A stretch of DNA of 64,000 nucleotides from Fervidibacillus halotolerans (GTDB taxonomy: Bacteria; Bacillota; Bacilli; Bacillales; Caldibacillaceae): NCBI RefSeq assembly GCF_026547205.1, contig NZ_CP106877.1, positions 124,001-188,000 on the forward strand, given 5' to 3'. A model generated the notes under the pieces. The model had not been told where the DNA came from. It was given only the letters and a program-made list of their open reading frames with translations, and did not search any database. This document shows positions 1 to 8,527 of this stretch, piece by piece; the first letter of the stretch is position 1, and every line of letters starts with the position of its first letter. Made by a program: the position numbers and the translations under genes.

Positions 1-584
1 TGATATGGAAGTGGTGGGAGTCGCAGAAAATGGCCATCAAGCCTGTGAACTTACGGAAAAATTAAAGCCTGATTTGGTTTTAATGGATATTAAAATGCCG
101 GGAATGGATGGAATTGAAAGTACGCGGTGGATTAAAGAACATGTACCGGACACTGTCGTCCTAATCTTAACGACATTTTCAGAGGAAAAGTACATTATTG
201 ATGGGCTGATTGGCGGAGCGGCTGGGTATTTAGTTAAAGATTTATCGGCTGATAAAATTATCAGTTCTATTCGCGATGCTGTACAGGGACAATTTATGCT
301 GCCAGCTACGATTGCAGCGAAACTGTCAGCCCGACTTTCCTATTTATCTGGAAAAAATAATTTCTTTTTCCCGCTCCGTAAAATGAATCTCCCCAGGCTT
401 AAATCGATCGGTATTGATTACAGATTCTTTATTGATGGTTGAGGGGAAAAATAATCATGAAATTGCCAGAACCTTGTTCATGAGTGTTGGAACGGTGAAA
501 AACTATATTAGTATTATTTATCAGAAAATTGGTACAAACGATCGTGCGAAAGCAATCTTGCTTTTGAAAAAGATGATTGTATAA
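1..584 (+). pseudogene. LuxR/NarL-type response regulator, 5' partial and frameshifted
   Basis: The window opens inside a response-regulator receiver domain. The phospho-acceptor is seen in VLMDIKMPGMDG and the conserved lysine in GYLVKDL. About 25 N-terminal residues, including the acidic pair, lie outside the window. The frame closes at 442 after a linker of poor quality. A LuxR-type helix-turn-helix continues in another frame from about 430 to the stop at 584 (VEGKNNHEIA, then SVGTVKNYISIIYQKIG). The receiver and the DNA-binding domain are therefore split by a frameshift near 410-430, and the linker itself looks degraded. The gene was probably a NarL-family partner of a histidine kinase upstream of the window. 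An assembly indel could also explain the break. Confidence 0.8.
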
Positions 585-927
585 TTCCCTTTTCACTTTT
601 CCCACTATATGGATTTGTTCGACCGATTTATTACTGTTAAATGGACATGCAATAATGAGAACTGGAGAACCATTGATAGCCCCTTCTATGAGAAAGAAAC
701 ACACACAATGGAAGGGATGATCGATGGTTTTCTTTATGTAATCAAAAATTTTTCCGTTTGCAAGGACTTATATTAAAGGTGGAGATAAATGGTACTTGTT
801 ATCCAATTTTAGTCGGAAAAATTAGTTCATTTGTTCTGATGATTAGAAAAACTACTATTTGCCTATCCAGTTATTGATTATAAAATCATCGATAGAATAA
901 GAATTTAAAACAAGAAGGGGATAATCA
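585..927. other. Intergenic, no gene recognised
   Basis: About 340 bases of AT-rich sequence follow the broken regulator. Short open frames here show no family resemblance I can name. The last 20 bases hold the ribosome binding site (AAGAAGGGG) of the MazG-like gene. Confidence 0.5.
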
Positions 928-1266
928 ATGCATGATAATAATATAAAAGTACAAGAAATAAAGGATCGTGTAAAAACATTTGTTGAACAAAGAAATTGGC
1001 AGGAAGCACATAACCCGAAAAATCTAGCGATGAGTATTGCCATCGAAAGTGCTGAACTAATGGAAATCTTTCAATGGCTTTCCATTCAAGAATCATGGGA
1101 AGTGAAAAATAGTGAACAATTTACCCATTTGAAAGAAGAGTTAGCCGATGTACTCATTTATTGCCTATCACTTTCGAATCGGCTTGATATTGATGTTACA
1201 ACGATTATTGAGGAGAAATTGAAAAAGAATGAAAAGAAGTATCCTGTAAACGAAAAAAATGATTAG
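928..1266 (+). CDS. MazG-like nucleotide pyrophosphohydrolase
   Basis: A 112-residue all-alpha NTP pyrophosphohydrolase of the MazG/dCTPP1 superfamily. It probably hydrolyses (d)NTPs, most likely non-canonical or cytidine nucleotides, to the monophosphate and pyrophosphate as cytosolic house-cleaning. The metal-binding signature is visible as E40-x-x-E43 in ESAELMEIFQW and E71-x-x-D74 in EELADVLIY. The length fits the single-domain dCTPP1/RS21-C6-like branch rather than two-domain MazG. The ATG follows a good Shine-Dalgarno AAGAAGGGG. It stands alone between a regulator relic and a dispersed repeat. The family is well supported; the exact substrate is not visible in the sequence. Confidence 0.9.
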   Translation: MHDNNIKVQEIKDRVKTFVEQRNWQEAHNPKNLAMSIAIESAELMEIFQWLSIQESWEVKNSEQFTHLKEELADVLIYCLSLSNRLDIDVTTIIEEKLKKNEKKYPVNEKND

Positions 1267-1334
1267 GACTGTTTTTGCAGAGATGTCGATTTTGTAAGGA
1301 ATATGATGGAGGAACTGATGAATTGAATGAAATA

Positions 1335-1515
1335 AAAAGAGGTTGTTCAATAAGTCCATCTGTTGGGAAAAGTGGCGGCGACTCTAACGGGAACAGCACG
1401 AGCTGAAGATTCTCGCAGACGAGCTTGCGAGTCGAAAAGACTTGGACGTGTCTCCGTGAAATGAAATCAACTGCATTTTATGAAAGGATATGTACTTTTT
1501 GAACAGCCCTCTTTT
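1335..1515 (+). repeat. Dispersed structured intergenic repeat, copy A
   Basis: Non-coding block bounded by imperfect inverted ends (GAGGTTGTTCAA at about 1340 and TTGAACAGCCCTC at about 1497). It contains the internal segment GGCGGCGACTCTAACGGGAA followed by CAGCACGAGCTGAAGAT. The same core recurs at 52908-53105 and, in reverse orientation, at 54590-54785. Blocks of this kind with a GGCGGCGACTC core are familiar between Bacillaceae genes; the family assignment here rests on the three copies in this window. Confidence 0.6.
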
Positions 1516-1530
1516 TTTATAATCATTCAA

Positions 1531-2214
1531 CTAGTAATACAATTCGTATTTCCCATCTTCATATACTCTATAGCGTCCGAGTGTTCCGGAACCTCCGCTT
1601 TCTCTAAATGATTTCGAGATAAGAATTATCATATAGTACGAACCATTTTCGTCCGTCTGTAAGTTTCCACCTAGATCATCAAATAGGATATCCTCATTGT
1701 TCGCCACTTTTAATTTCGTCTTTAAATAATCAATTGCTTCAGAACTACTAGTTATATGGATCACTTCTTCTTCGTTGTGATCAGTACTTGAATTTGTTTG
1801 TTCACTTGCATTGGTGCCTTGAGTGTTGGCTGTTGTCGAATTGGAATCGGTTGTATTCGTTGAATGATTTGAATTTATTTGTTCACTTGCATTGGTGCTT
1901 TGAGTGTTGGCTGTTGTCGAATTGGAATTGGAATCGGTTGTATTCGCTGAATGATCTGAATTTTGTTGTTTCATTGCTTCGTTTGTGTTACTTGTATTTT
2001 GACTTTCATTTTCATCATCTGTAGTTTCCGCTTCATCAGTATTTTGCGTTTGAACTTTCTTTTCCGTTTCTTCTTCAGTTGTTTCTTTCTCCGTTGAAGT
2101 CACCTCATACTTTGGTTTTTCTTCGTTGGATTTTTCAATCGCTTCATCACTACTACATGCGGTTATCATGGCAAGTATTAACGGGGTTATTCCTAGATGT
2201 AAAAATTTTTTCAT
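1531..2214 (-). CDS. Ser/Thr/Asn-rich lipoprotein with internal repeats
   Basis: A secreted lipoprotein with a signal peptide of MKKFLHLGITPLILAMITAC type and a lipobox cysteine at residue 20. I chose the ATG at 2214; an in-frame TTG 24 bases upstream is possible. After the signal comes a long low-complexity linker, acidic at first (EETEKKVQTQ region) and then Asn/Ser/Thr-rich. It contains two near-identical copies of a block with STNASEQ and NTTDSNS motifs. At DNA level this is an 81-87 bp tandem repeat at about 1795-1955, which could vary in copy number. A small folded domain of about 75 residues ends the protein (from EEVIHITSSSEAIDYLK to YELYY). It resembles C-terminal domains of other Bacillus lipoproteins of unknown function. 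No enzyme motif is visible. Confidence 0.8.
   Translation of the reverse strand: MKKFLHLGITPLILAMITACSSDEAIEKSNEEKPKYEVTSTEKETTEEETEKKVQTQNTDEAETTDDENESQNTSNTNEAMKQQNSDHSANTTDSNSNSTTANTQSTNASEQINSNHSTNTTDSNSTTANTQGTNASEQTNSSTDHNEEEVIHITSSSEAIDYLKTKLKVANNEDILFDDLGGNLQTDENGSYYMIILISKSFRESGGSGTLGRYRVYEDGKYELYY
1795..1955. repeat. Tandem repeat inside lipoprotein gene
   Basis: Two adjacent copies of an 81-87 bp unit (marker GTTCACTTGCATTGGTGC on the plus strand, at about 1800 and 1881). They encode the Asn/Ser/Thr linker of the lipoprotein. The second copy carries a 6-bp in-frame addition. Confidence 0.8.
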
Positions 2215-2238
2215 TTCTTTTCCCGAAACTCCTTCCAA

Positions 2239-2450
2239 TATTTTCCTTTTATAAAAATTATTTCAAAAGATAGTACAAAATTCAATCCAAAACAAATAAA
2301 AATTCGCGTTTCTGAAATGAAAAAAAACGATAAGGAGAATCCTCTTACCGTCTTTTTTAATAAAATGCAAGTAATTTTCGTTAGGTTTGTACGCTATGTA
2401 TTGTTTCAAAGTGTCTATGTGAATGGGAATACTTATACAATTTTAAATGT
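2239..2450. other. Upstream region of the lipoprotein gene
   Basis: AT-rich sequence upstream of the minus-strand lipoprotein gene. A weak stem (ACGATAAGGAG with CTCTTACCGT, about 2328-2352) followed by TTTTTT could terminate plus-strand transcripts, but no plus-strand gene precedes it. Confidence 0.35.
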
Positions 2451-2708
2451 TTATCTTTGTAATATTTCCAATCGATTTCCAAAAGAATCATCCACATAAA
2501 ATCGGACGGCTCCTTCTAAAGACTCATCCTCTTCCGCAACAATTTAATCTTTTTCGAATAAGCCAAATTGTCGATACCCTTCCTTTTCAACGGCTTCTTT
2601 CACAAGACTCATGTAATCATTTTCATTTAAATGCGTTCTTAATTGATTAATCAAAGGAAAAGCAAGTAGCCGTTCTTTTTCAGAAACAAGTTCTTTATAT
2701 TTTGTCAT
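2451..2708 (-). pseudogene. Gene relic: GNAT acetyltransferase N-terminus joined to VOC/glyoxalase C-terminus
   Basis: From an ATG at 2708 with a strong Shine-Dalgarno (GGGAGG, 8 bases upstream) a 54-residue frame runs to a TAA at 2544. It resembles the N-terminus of small GNAT acetyltransferases (KERLLAFPLINQLRTHL, then EGYRQFGLFEKD). Directly after the stop and in the same frame comes a 30-residue segment ending at 2451. Its end (GAVRFYVDDSFGNRLEILQ) is typical of the C-terminus of VOC/glyoxalase-fold proteins. The two pieces look like the remains of neighbouring genes joined by a deletion. Neither half can be functional alone. Both family calls rest on short motifs. Confidence 0.6.
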
Positions 2709-3046
2709 CCAGTAAACCTCCCTTTACAAACGTCTGTGGATCCTTGACACCCGATTGGTCCGCTCCTATTGATTCGATTTCTGTACGGGGAACCTGCTTT
2801 GCTTTTTTGGACGAAATTGATACACAACCAAACAGAGAAACGAATTTATTTGGTTTCCACACGAATGGTATTGTGAAAAGCTTTGTCAAATAAAAGTTTT
2901 AAAAATAAAGAAGAATGGTATAAAAAGGACAGTAATGATTGATTATTGCGAAAAATAAAATGATTGATTAAACTGTACAATGAACGTTTACTTACAAAAG
3001 ATTCCAATGATGATACATAGTTTTTCGTTAGAAAGTGGTGTTTCCA
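2709..3046. other. Intergenic upstream of ABC exporter operon
   Basis: Open frames on both strands overlap here (2695-2893) but neither shows a recognisable domain or a good start. The region should hold the promoter of the ABC operon that begins at 3047. Confidence 0.4.
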
Positions 3047-4048
3047 ATGAATCGTATAATATGTGTAAAAAATGTATCGAAAGTGTATCGGATTCCAAAG
3101 AGTGAAAAGGGATTTTTTAAGGGAATTAAAAGTCTCGTGAAACCAAATATCGTTGAAAAAGTTGCGTTAAAAGATGTTAGTTTCGAAATTTCGGAAGGAG
3201 AGGTTGTCGCTTATATTGGTCCAAACGGTGCCGGAAAGTCGACGACAATAAAACTATTGACAGGATTATTATTGCCGACAAGCGGCCATATTTCTGTAAA
3301 AGGTCAAGACCCGTTTCAATATCGAAAACAGCTTGCGCAAATGACAGGCGTTCTGATGGGGCAAAGAAGTAATTTGTGGTGGGATTTACCGTTACAAGAT
3401 TCATATGATCTGTTACGAGTGATTTATAATTTGGACAAAAAAACATATATAGAGTGGTCTCGATATCTTATTGAAACAATGGGAATAGAAGATTTATTAT
3501 CCCAGCCTGTCCGAATGCTTTCGTTAGGACAGCGGATGAAGGCGGAAATCGTTTCGATCTTTATTCCTAAACCAGAAATCGTCTATTTAGATGAGCCGAC
3601 GATTGGATTGGATGTTGTAACAAAACAAAAGGTTATCGAGTTTCTCATGCATATCAATAAACAATTTCATACAACCATTATATTAACGACGCATGACTTA
3701 CAAGATGTTGAAAAATTATGTAAGCGAATGATTTTAATTGATAAAAGTATTTTAAAATATGATGGGACAGTGTCGAACTTTATAAAAAAATACGGGAATA
3801 TGAAAAGGGTCATGATAAAAAGTGATTCCGATAACGTTCCCCAATTACCGAACGATTTTACGTTATCGGAACAATTTATTGATGGATGGGAATTTATTTA
3901 TGACCAAAGTAGATATGACAAACGGGATGTCTTAGCGATGATAGCGAAATTAGAAAATGTGACATCTGTTTCATTCAAGGACCCGGATTTATCCTTAATT
4001 ATTAAGAATATGTTCAGAGAGGATTTTGAGCATGTTTGGGATCAGTAG
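3047..4048 (+). CDS. ABC-2 type exporter, ATP-binding subunit
   Basis: ATPase of an ABC-2 type export system of the three-gene kind often annotated COG4586/COG4587/COG3694. All nucleotide-binding motifs are present: Walker A GPNGAGKST (about residues 58-66), ABC signature LSLGQRMKAE, Walker B IVYLDEPT and the switch histidine in TTHD. The N-terminal extension before Walker A, with KSEKGFFKGIKSLVKP, is typical of this subfamily. A C-terminal extension of about 90 residues follows the ATPase core. The ATG at 3047 is preferred to the GTG at 3035. The gene overlaps the start of the first permease gene by 17 bases, so the three genes form an operon. The exported substrate cannot be read from the sequence. 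Confidence 0.9.
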   Translation: MNRIICVKNVSKVYRIPKSEKGFFKGIKSLVKPNIVEKVALKDVSFEISEGEVVAYIGPNGAGKSTTIKLLTGLLLPTSGHISVKGQDPFQYRKQLAQMTGVLMGQRSNLWWDLPLQDSYDLLRVIYNLDKKTYIEWSRYLIETMGIEDLLSQPVRMLSLGQRMKAEIVSIFIPKPEIVYLDEPTIGLDVVTKQKVIEFLMHINKQFHTTIILTTHDLQDVEKLCKRMILIDKSILKYDGTVSNFIKKYGNMKRVMIKSDSDNVPQLPNDFTLSEQFIDGWEFIYDQSRYDKRDVLAMIAKLENVTSVSFKDPDLSLIIKNMFREDFEHVWDQ

Positions 4049-4835
4049 AGGATTTGCCTATTTCCTCGCCTCATTTAAAATCTCTTTAAGATATAAAGTG
4101 AATGTTTGGTTACAGGTCCTTGGTGCAGTCATCCTTGTTTCCATCCAGTATTTTTTATGGAAAAACATAGGAAACAATAACGAATCGCTATTGAATGGGA
4201 TAGAAGTAAATTCCATAATGCTTTACGTTATTTTTAGTCGACTTCTCGTATTTATTATTCCCGGGAATGGCACAACGAGCTTTATTTCCCAAAAAATATT
4301 AAAAGGGACGATTTCTGTCGATTTATTGAGACCTGTTCATATTCAAGTTTCGGCCCTTTGTTATGAATTTGGAAAGCTATTATTTAACAGCATTTTTATC
4401 CTAGTGCCAAGTATTTTACTTAGTATTCTATTTCTTGATATTCCGGTGATAAAAGTCAATATAGATCAATTTTTGTTATTTGGTTTATCATTTACCTTGT
4501 CCTATTTGATAGCTTTTCAGATGAGCTTTATGATCGGTGTTTTTTCCATTTGGTTTGGAAATGTTTGGGGGGTAAGGGAATTTTATGAAGCGTTGTTAAT
4601 GATTTTCGGTGGAAGTTTAATTCCAGTCTCTTTATATCCGACGTTTTTTCAAATGATCGCTATATACAGTCCATTCCAAAGTATTTATTTTACCCCGTTA
4701 ACATGGATTTCAAATATAGATCATTTCATCGATCATCCGATTTTGGTTCAAGTGTGTTGGCTATTCATTTTCAGTAGTCTGAATCATTTTTTGTTGAGAT
4801 ATGCATTAAGAAGAGCGGTCATTCAAGGGGGATAG
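4032..4835 (+). CDS. ABC-2 type exporter, permease subunit 1
   Basis: Integral membrane protein with about six hydrophobic segments. It lies between the ATPase and a second permease and overlaps the ATPase gene by 17 bases. Features typical of the COG4587-like permeases are the early ISLRYKVNVWLQ segment and the KILKGTISVDLLRPVH cytoplasmic loop. The ATG at 4032 follows AGAGAGGA; a TTG at 4026 is also in frame. With the next gene it should form the heterodimeric membrane channel energised by the ATPase at 3047. Confidence 0.85.
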   Translation: MFGISRGFAYFLASFKISLRYKVNVWLQVLGAVILVSIQYFLWKNIGNNNESLLNGIEVNSIMLYVIFSRLLVFIIPGNGTTSFISQKILKGTISVDLLRPVHIQVSALCYEFGKLLFNSIFILVPSILLSILFLDIPVIKVNIDQFLLFGLSFTLSYLIAFQMSFMIGVFSIWFGNVWGVREFYEALLMIFGGSLIPVSLYPTFFQMIAIYSPFQSIYFTPLTWISNIDHFIDHPILVQVCWLFIFSSLNHFLLRYALRRAVIQGG

Positions 4836-4838
4836 TAA

Positions 4839-5621
4839 ATGAAAAGATATATGACACTGTACTATCATTATGTAAAACTCGCATTTAAATCCCTTTTTGT
4901 ATATCGAATGGATTTTCTAATCGGTTCTTTCGGTTTTATTTTGTCAACCGGGGCTTTATTCTTTTCCTTATTTATTCTATTTAACTATGTAGAGGAAATC
5001 GGTGGTTGGACGTATTGGGAAGTTGTGTTTTTGTTTGCTTATACTTCTTTAGCAAGAGCGATTTGGGATACATTTATGTTCAATATGATGTCTTTAAGCA
5101 CAAAAGTGATTGATGGAAGTTTTGATCTTTATTTGACCCGACCAATTAGTGCATTGTTTCAACTTTTATTTGAAAAAATTGATCCGGACACAATCGGTGA
5201 ACTATTATTTAGCTTCTTCCTTACGTTCGTTTGTTTATACAAATTTGAAATTTTATTCGACGTAAAAATGAGCCTATTGTTTTGCGGATTTTTATTTTCT
5301 AGTGTTTTAGCGTTTTCTGCTATTCATCTAGTTGTCAACGCATTATCTTTTTGGATAATGGAAACACGTACAGTGAATTTTATCATATGGCGATTAGATG
5401 AACTCATCCAATACCCGATATCGATTTATCCAAAATGGTTACAAAAAATATTAATCCTCATTCCATTTGCTTTTTGCGGATATTTTCCAGTAAGCCTGTT
5501 GATCAATGCCGAACATTCGTTGTATGTGTATATGACTTTGATAGCAGGGCCGGTTGCATTTTGTGTCGCATTACTCGTTTGGAATCAAGGTATGCGGAAA
5601 TATCAAAGTACAGGATCTTAA
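4839..5621 (+). CDS. ABC-2 type exporter, permease subunit 2
   Basis: Second membrane subunit of the exporter, about six transmembrane segments, starting 3 bases after the preceding stop. It has the same architecture as subunit 1. The loop STKVIDGSFDLYLTRPI parallels the loop of its partner and is characteristic of these paired permeases. The three genes (3047-5621) are sufficient for a complete transporter. No regulator or dedicated resistance gene is adjacent, so the physiological role is open. Confidence 0.85.
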   Translation: MKRYMTLYYHYVKLAFKSLFVYRMDFLIGSFGFILSTGALFFSLFILFNYVEEIGGWTYWEVVFLFAYTSLARAIWDTFMFNMMSLSTKVIDGSFDLYLTRPISALFQLLFEKIDPDTIGELLFSFFLTFVCLYKFEILFDVKMSLLFCGFLFSSVLAFSAIHLVVNALSFWIMETRTVNFIIWRLDELIQYPISIYPKWLQKILILIPFAFCGYFPVSLLINAEHSLYVYMTLIAGPVAFCVALLVWNQGMRKYQSTGS

Positions 5622-5844
5622 ACGAAACGGAAAATAGGATATGTTTATGATTCGAAAAAAAGATTCATGAAACGTGTTGGTAGACGTGGATAATTATCAA
5701 ATCTTCAATTGGAGAAGTGTAAAGAGTGATCCTCCAAACCGATGCGAATAAACGATTCGTCTAAAAAAACTTGAATGATTTTGATTTTCCATGTATGTTA
5801 AGGAGACCTTTATTCCAAATTAAAAATAAAAGTGGGTGAGTGGC

Positions 5845-6213
5845 ATGCTGGTGTATGCGATCATATTCATTTCCCTTGCACTGATTTTTTATTCCATCGG
5901 CGTTTGGAGTGAAAAGATCCAGGGAACGTTAAAAAAATGGCATTTAAGTATGTTTTGGATGGGGATTATTTTTGATACGCTTGGAACCGTGTTAATGGGT
6001 AAAATCGCAGGGGGCGGATTTTCGTTTCAATTTCATGCCGTCACGGGAATGATTGCACTTATGCTCATGCTCTTTCACGTAATCTGGGCTTCCATCGTTC
6101 TAGTACAAAACGATAGTGTGAAAAGAGATAATTTCCATAAATTCAGTATCATTGTTTGGATCATTTGGTTGATCCCGTATATTTCAGGTGCGATATTTGG
6201 TATGAAAATGTAG
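5845..6213 (+). CDS. HsmA-like / TIGR03987 family membrane protein
   Basis: A 122-residue protein with four hydrophobic segments. It matches the TIGR03987/HsmA type: WHLSMFWMGIIFDTLGT near residue 35, an F-x-F-H-x-x-T-G motif (FQFHAVTGMIAL) and a late FHKFSIIVWIIWLIPYISG. The buried histidines suggest a possible heme- or metal-related membrane function, but this is inference. I chose the ATG at 5845 after GGGTGA; a GTG at 5836 is in frame. A rho-independent terminator follows at 6354. Confidence 0.75.
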   Translation: MLVYAIIFISLALIFYSIGVWSEKIQGTLKKWHLSMFWMGIIFDTLGTVLMGKIAGGGFSFQFHAVTGMIALMLMLFHVIWASIVLVQNDSVKRDNFHKFSIIVWIIWLIPYISGAIFGMKM

Positions 6214-6353
6214 CCTGTTTTTTAAACGATTTACGGAAAAATCTTAGGAAAATGGGAAAAAGTTTTATGGAATTTCCATATTGGTACAAGCCATGAACCC
6301 GGCATGTCTACTGAAAATTGGAAAAATATCCCCAACAAACCATTCATCAACGG

Positions 6354-6385
6354 AACTGTCGATTTGCTTTTTCGGCAGTTTTTTA
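6354..6385 (+). terminator. Rho-independent terminator
   Basis: Stem AACTGTCG / CGGCAGTT (one G-U pair) followed by TTTTTATTTT, about 140 bases after the HsmA-like gene. Confidence 0.75.
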
Positions 6386-6447
6386 TTTTGCTTAATCTAT
6401 TTGATTTTGATTTTTAAATGACTGAATCAAGCATATTGATTAAAAGA

Positions 6448-6476
6448 TTGACTGAAGGATTTACTTTTTTTATACT
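6448..6476 (+). promoter_or_regulatory. SigA promoter of the MATE-TetR operon
   Basis: A -35 TTGACT (6448-6453) and a -10 TATACT (6471-6476) are separated by exactly 17 bases. They lie just upstream of the TTG start at 6522. Confidence 0.85.
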
Positions 6477-6479
6477 AAA

Positions 6480-6499
6480 TTAAGTAAGTACTTAATTAA
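6480..6499. promoter_or_regulatory. Probable TetR-family operator
   Basis: Imperfect 20-bp palindrome TTAAGTAAGTACTTAATTAA with a perfect TAAGTACTTA centre, sitting directly after the -10 box. Bound repressor would block transcription start. The adjacent TetR gene of the same operon is the obvious ligand-responsive regulator. Confidence 0.7.
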
Positions 6500-6521
6500 T
6501 AATTGGAAGGAAGGATTTTCT

Positions 6522-7886
6522 TTGCATACATCCCATGAACTTGCTGAAAAGCCGATCGGAAGTCTACTCGTTCATTATTCAATACCGGCAATCATTGCGA
6601 TGGTTGTTAACGCCATATATAATGTGGTTGACCGAATGTTTATTAGTCATTATGCAGGTGAAGCGGCCTTTGCCGGATTGACGGTAGCCTTTCCGTTAAT
6701 GCTTATTTTATTTTCAATTACAAACCTAGTTGGTATTGGAGGAGCTTCTCTTTTTTCAATTGCCCTTGGTCAAAAAAATATAAAACGGGCATCCCATATA
6801 TTTGCTGTAACGTTACAACTGGCCATGTTTTTTACACTTATTATTCTTTTCTTCGGTGTTATTTTTGCAAAACCATTACTCGTCCTATCTGGTGGTACAA
6901 ATCCTGAAGTTTTGAATTATGCATTTTCATATTTTCAAATCATTTTATTTGGTAATGTGTTTCAAATGTTTTCTTTTACCTTATCAAGTTTTGTTCGCAC
7001 GGAAAATCATCCGCGCCTGTCGTTAATTGCCATGTTAGTGAGTGCAGGAACGAATATCTTTTTGGATTATATTTTCATATCCATCTTGAAGCTCGGTGTA
7101 GAAGGTGCAGCCTATGCAACGATTATCGGGCAGGCTTCTGGTTGTTTGATCTTATTGTTCTTTTATTTACGCGGCAAGTCAGTGGTAAAACTAACAAAAT
7201 CTAGTTTTTCCCTTGACATACCTTTAGTCGGTCATATGATTACCATTGGTTTCTCTGCCTTCGTTTCCGTTTTAGGGGCGAGTTTTTCTGCACTTCTTTT
7301 AAATAACGTTTTAGAAAAATATGGTGGAGATGCGGCAATTACTGCGATGGGGGCGATTAACAGCTTGTTTACATTTTTTATTATGCCGACCGATGGGATC
7401 ACGCAAGCGGTACAACCTATTATTGGGTATAACTATGGTGCAAATCTTTATCATCGGGTATGTCAAACGTTGAAACTCGGGTTACTGGTAACGATTAGTT
7501 TTGCTTCGATCATTTTTATATTGTATGAATGTTTTCCTTCGTTTTTTATGGGCTTGTTTATAAAACAAAGCTCTAGTACGATGGAAGTAGCGATACCAGC
7601 TTTACGCCTATTCATGCTGTCAATCCCGATATTAGGAATAAATATTGTGGGTATCGGATATTTTCAAGCGATTGCAAAGGGGAAGATAGCATTTATTATC
7701 GGAATCCTTCGTCCTTTTGTCTTTTTGATTCCACTTGCGATGATTCTTCCATCCCATTATGGTTTAACAGGAGCATGGTTGGCACAACCGGTAACAGATA
7801 TTTTGGCAGTGATCTGTTCTGTGATTCCATTATATCTAAGCTACACCCGTTTAAAATCATATGATGAGTCTTATTCACGTTCGTGA
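6522..7886 (+). CDS. MATE family multidrug efflux transporter
   Basis: A 454-residue protein with 12 hydrophobic segments arranged in two halves, as in the MATE superfamily. It is expected to export drugs or metabolites in exchange for Na+ or H+. Family-typical segments are SLLVHYSIPAIIAMVVNA and VVDRMFISHYAGEAAFAG near the N-terminus and AITAMGAINSLFTFFIMP followed by GITQAVQPIIGYNYGA in the second half. The start is a TTG with AAGGAAGGA 8 bases upstream. The gene is driven by the promoter at 6448 and followed after 14 bases by a TetR gene. This points to a ligand-inducible, autoregulated efflux operon. Confidence 0.92.
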   Translation: MHTSHELAEKPIGSLLVHYSIPAIIAMVVNAIYNVVDRMFISHYAGEAAFAGLTVAFPLMLILFSITNLVGIGGASLFSIALGQKNIKRASHIFAVTLQLAMFFTLIILFFGVIFAKPLLVLSGGTNPEVLNYAFSYFQIILFGNVFQMFSFTLSSFVRTENHPRLSLIAMLVSAGTNIFLDYIFISILKLGVEGAAYATIIGQASGCLILLFFYLRGKSVVKLTKSSFSLDIPLVGHMITIGFSAFVSVLGASFSALLLNNVLEKYGGDAAITAMGAINSLFTFFIMPTDGITQAVQPIIGYNYGANLYHRVCQTLKLGLLVTISFASIIFILYECFPSFFMGLFIKQSSSTMEVAIPALRLFMLSIPILGINIVGIGYFQAIAKGKIAFIIGILRPFVFLIPLAMILPSHYGLTGAWLAQPVTDILAVICSVIPLYLSYTRLKSYDESYSRS

Positions 7887-7900
7887 TAGGGGGATCAGTT

Positions 7901-8464
7901 ATGCTAAAAGACACGCGAACTCGGATTCTTAAAAGTGCGGCAAAATTGTTTGCCCAAAATGGATATGAAGGTGTTCGAACGAAACAAATTGCGGAAGCCT
8001 CTAACATAAGCGAAGTAACACTGTTTAAATATTTCCCCCAAAAAGAAATCTTATATCATACTTTACTCGATGAATTTTACCAAACATTGGATTTATCGCC
8101 GCTTGTGAAAAAGTTATCCTATACAAATATTTATGAAGATTGTTTACAAATCGCTAATGCCGTTGCAAATAATTTAGTTGAAAATATCGATATTATTTTA
8201 ATGCGGCAAAAGGAAAAGGTGGATTTTTTAAAGGAAAGAAAATTTAATATATTGAAGGATCCTTCGTATCAAGCCATCGTGCCAGTGTTTCAAACTTATT
8301 ACGATAACAATGAGATTTCTGTTTCACCAGAGAAAGCAGCCAATATTTTTTTAACCTCGATCACCGGAGCATTTCATTTATTAGCAGGAGGTAATTTTGA
8401 AAAAAAATATTTTCTTGAATATGTGGAGGAATTTGTTAATATTTTTTGCCGGGGAATCCAATAG
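7901..8464 (+). CDS. TetR family transcriptional regulator
   Basis: A 187-residue TetR-type repressor. The N-terminal helix-turn-helix is clear: TRILKSAAKLFAQNGYEGVRTKQIAE, then NISEVTLFKYFPQKEILY. The rest is the divergent ligand-binding domain. The ATG at 7901 has an AGGGGG Shine-Dalgarno; an upstream GTG at 7883 would overlap the MATE gene. Cotranscription with the efflux gene and the palindrome at 6480-6499 imply autoregulation and control of the exporter. The inducer is unknown. Confidence 0.9.
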   Translation: MLKDTRTRILKSAAKLFAQNGYEGVRTKQIAEASNISEVTLFKYFPQKEILYHTLLDEFYQTLDLSPLVKKLSYTNIYEDCLQIANAVANNLVENIDIILMRQKEKVDFLKERKFNILKDPSYQAIVPVFQTYYDNNEISVSPEKAANIFLTSITGAFHLLAGGNFEKKYFLEYVEEFVNIFCRGIQ

Positions 8465-8527
8465 AAAAACTGATTAGAACCAATTTTATTCCTTATTCTC
8501 AAGCTTTTTCGAAGGAAGGTCAAAAGA

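Noticed and set aside
429..704. 91-codon minus-strand frame over the start of the window
   Set aside because: It is antisense to the LuxR helix-turn-helix, which has clear homology.
2695..2893. Opposed 63-64 codon frames upstream of the ABC operon
   Set aside because: Mutually antisense, weak starts and no recognisable domain.
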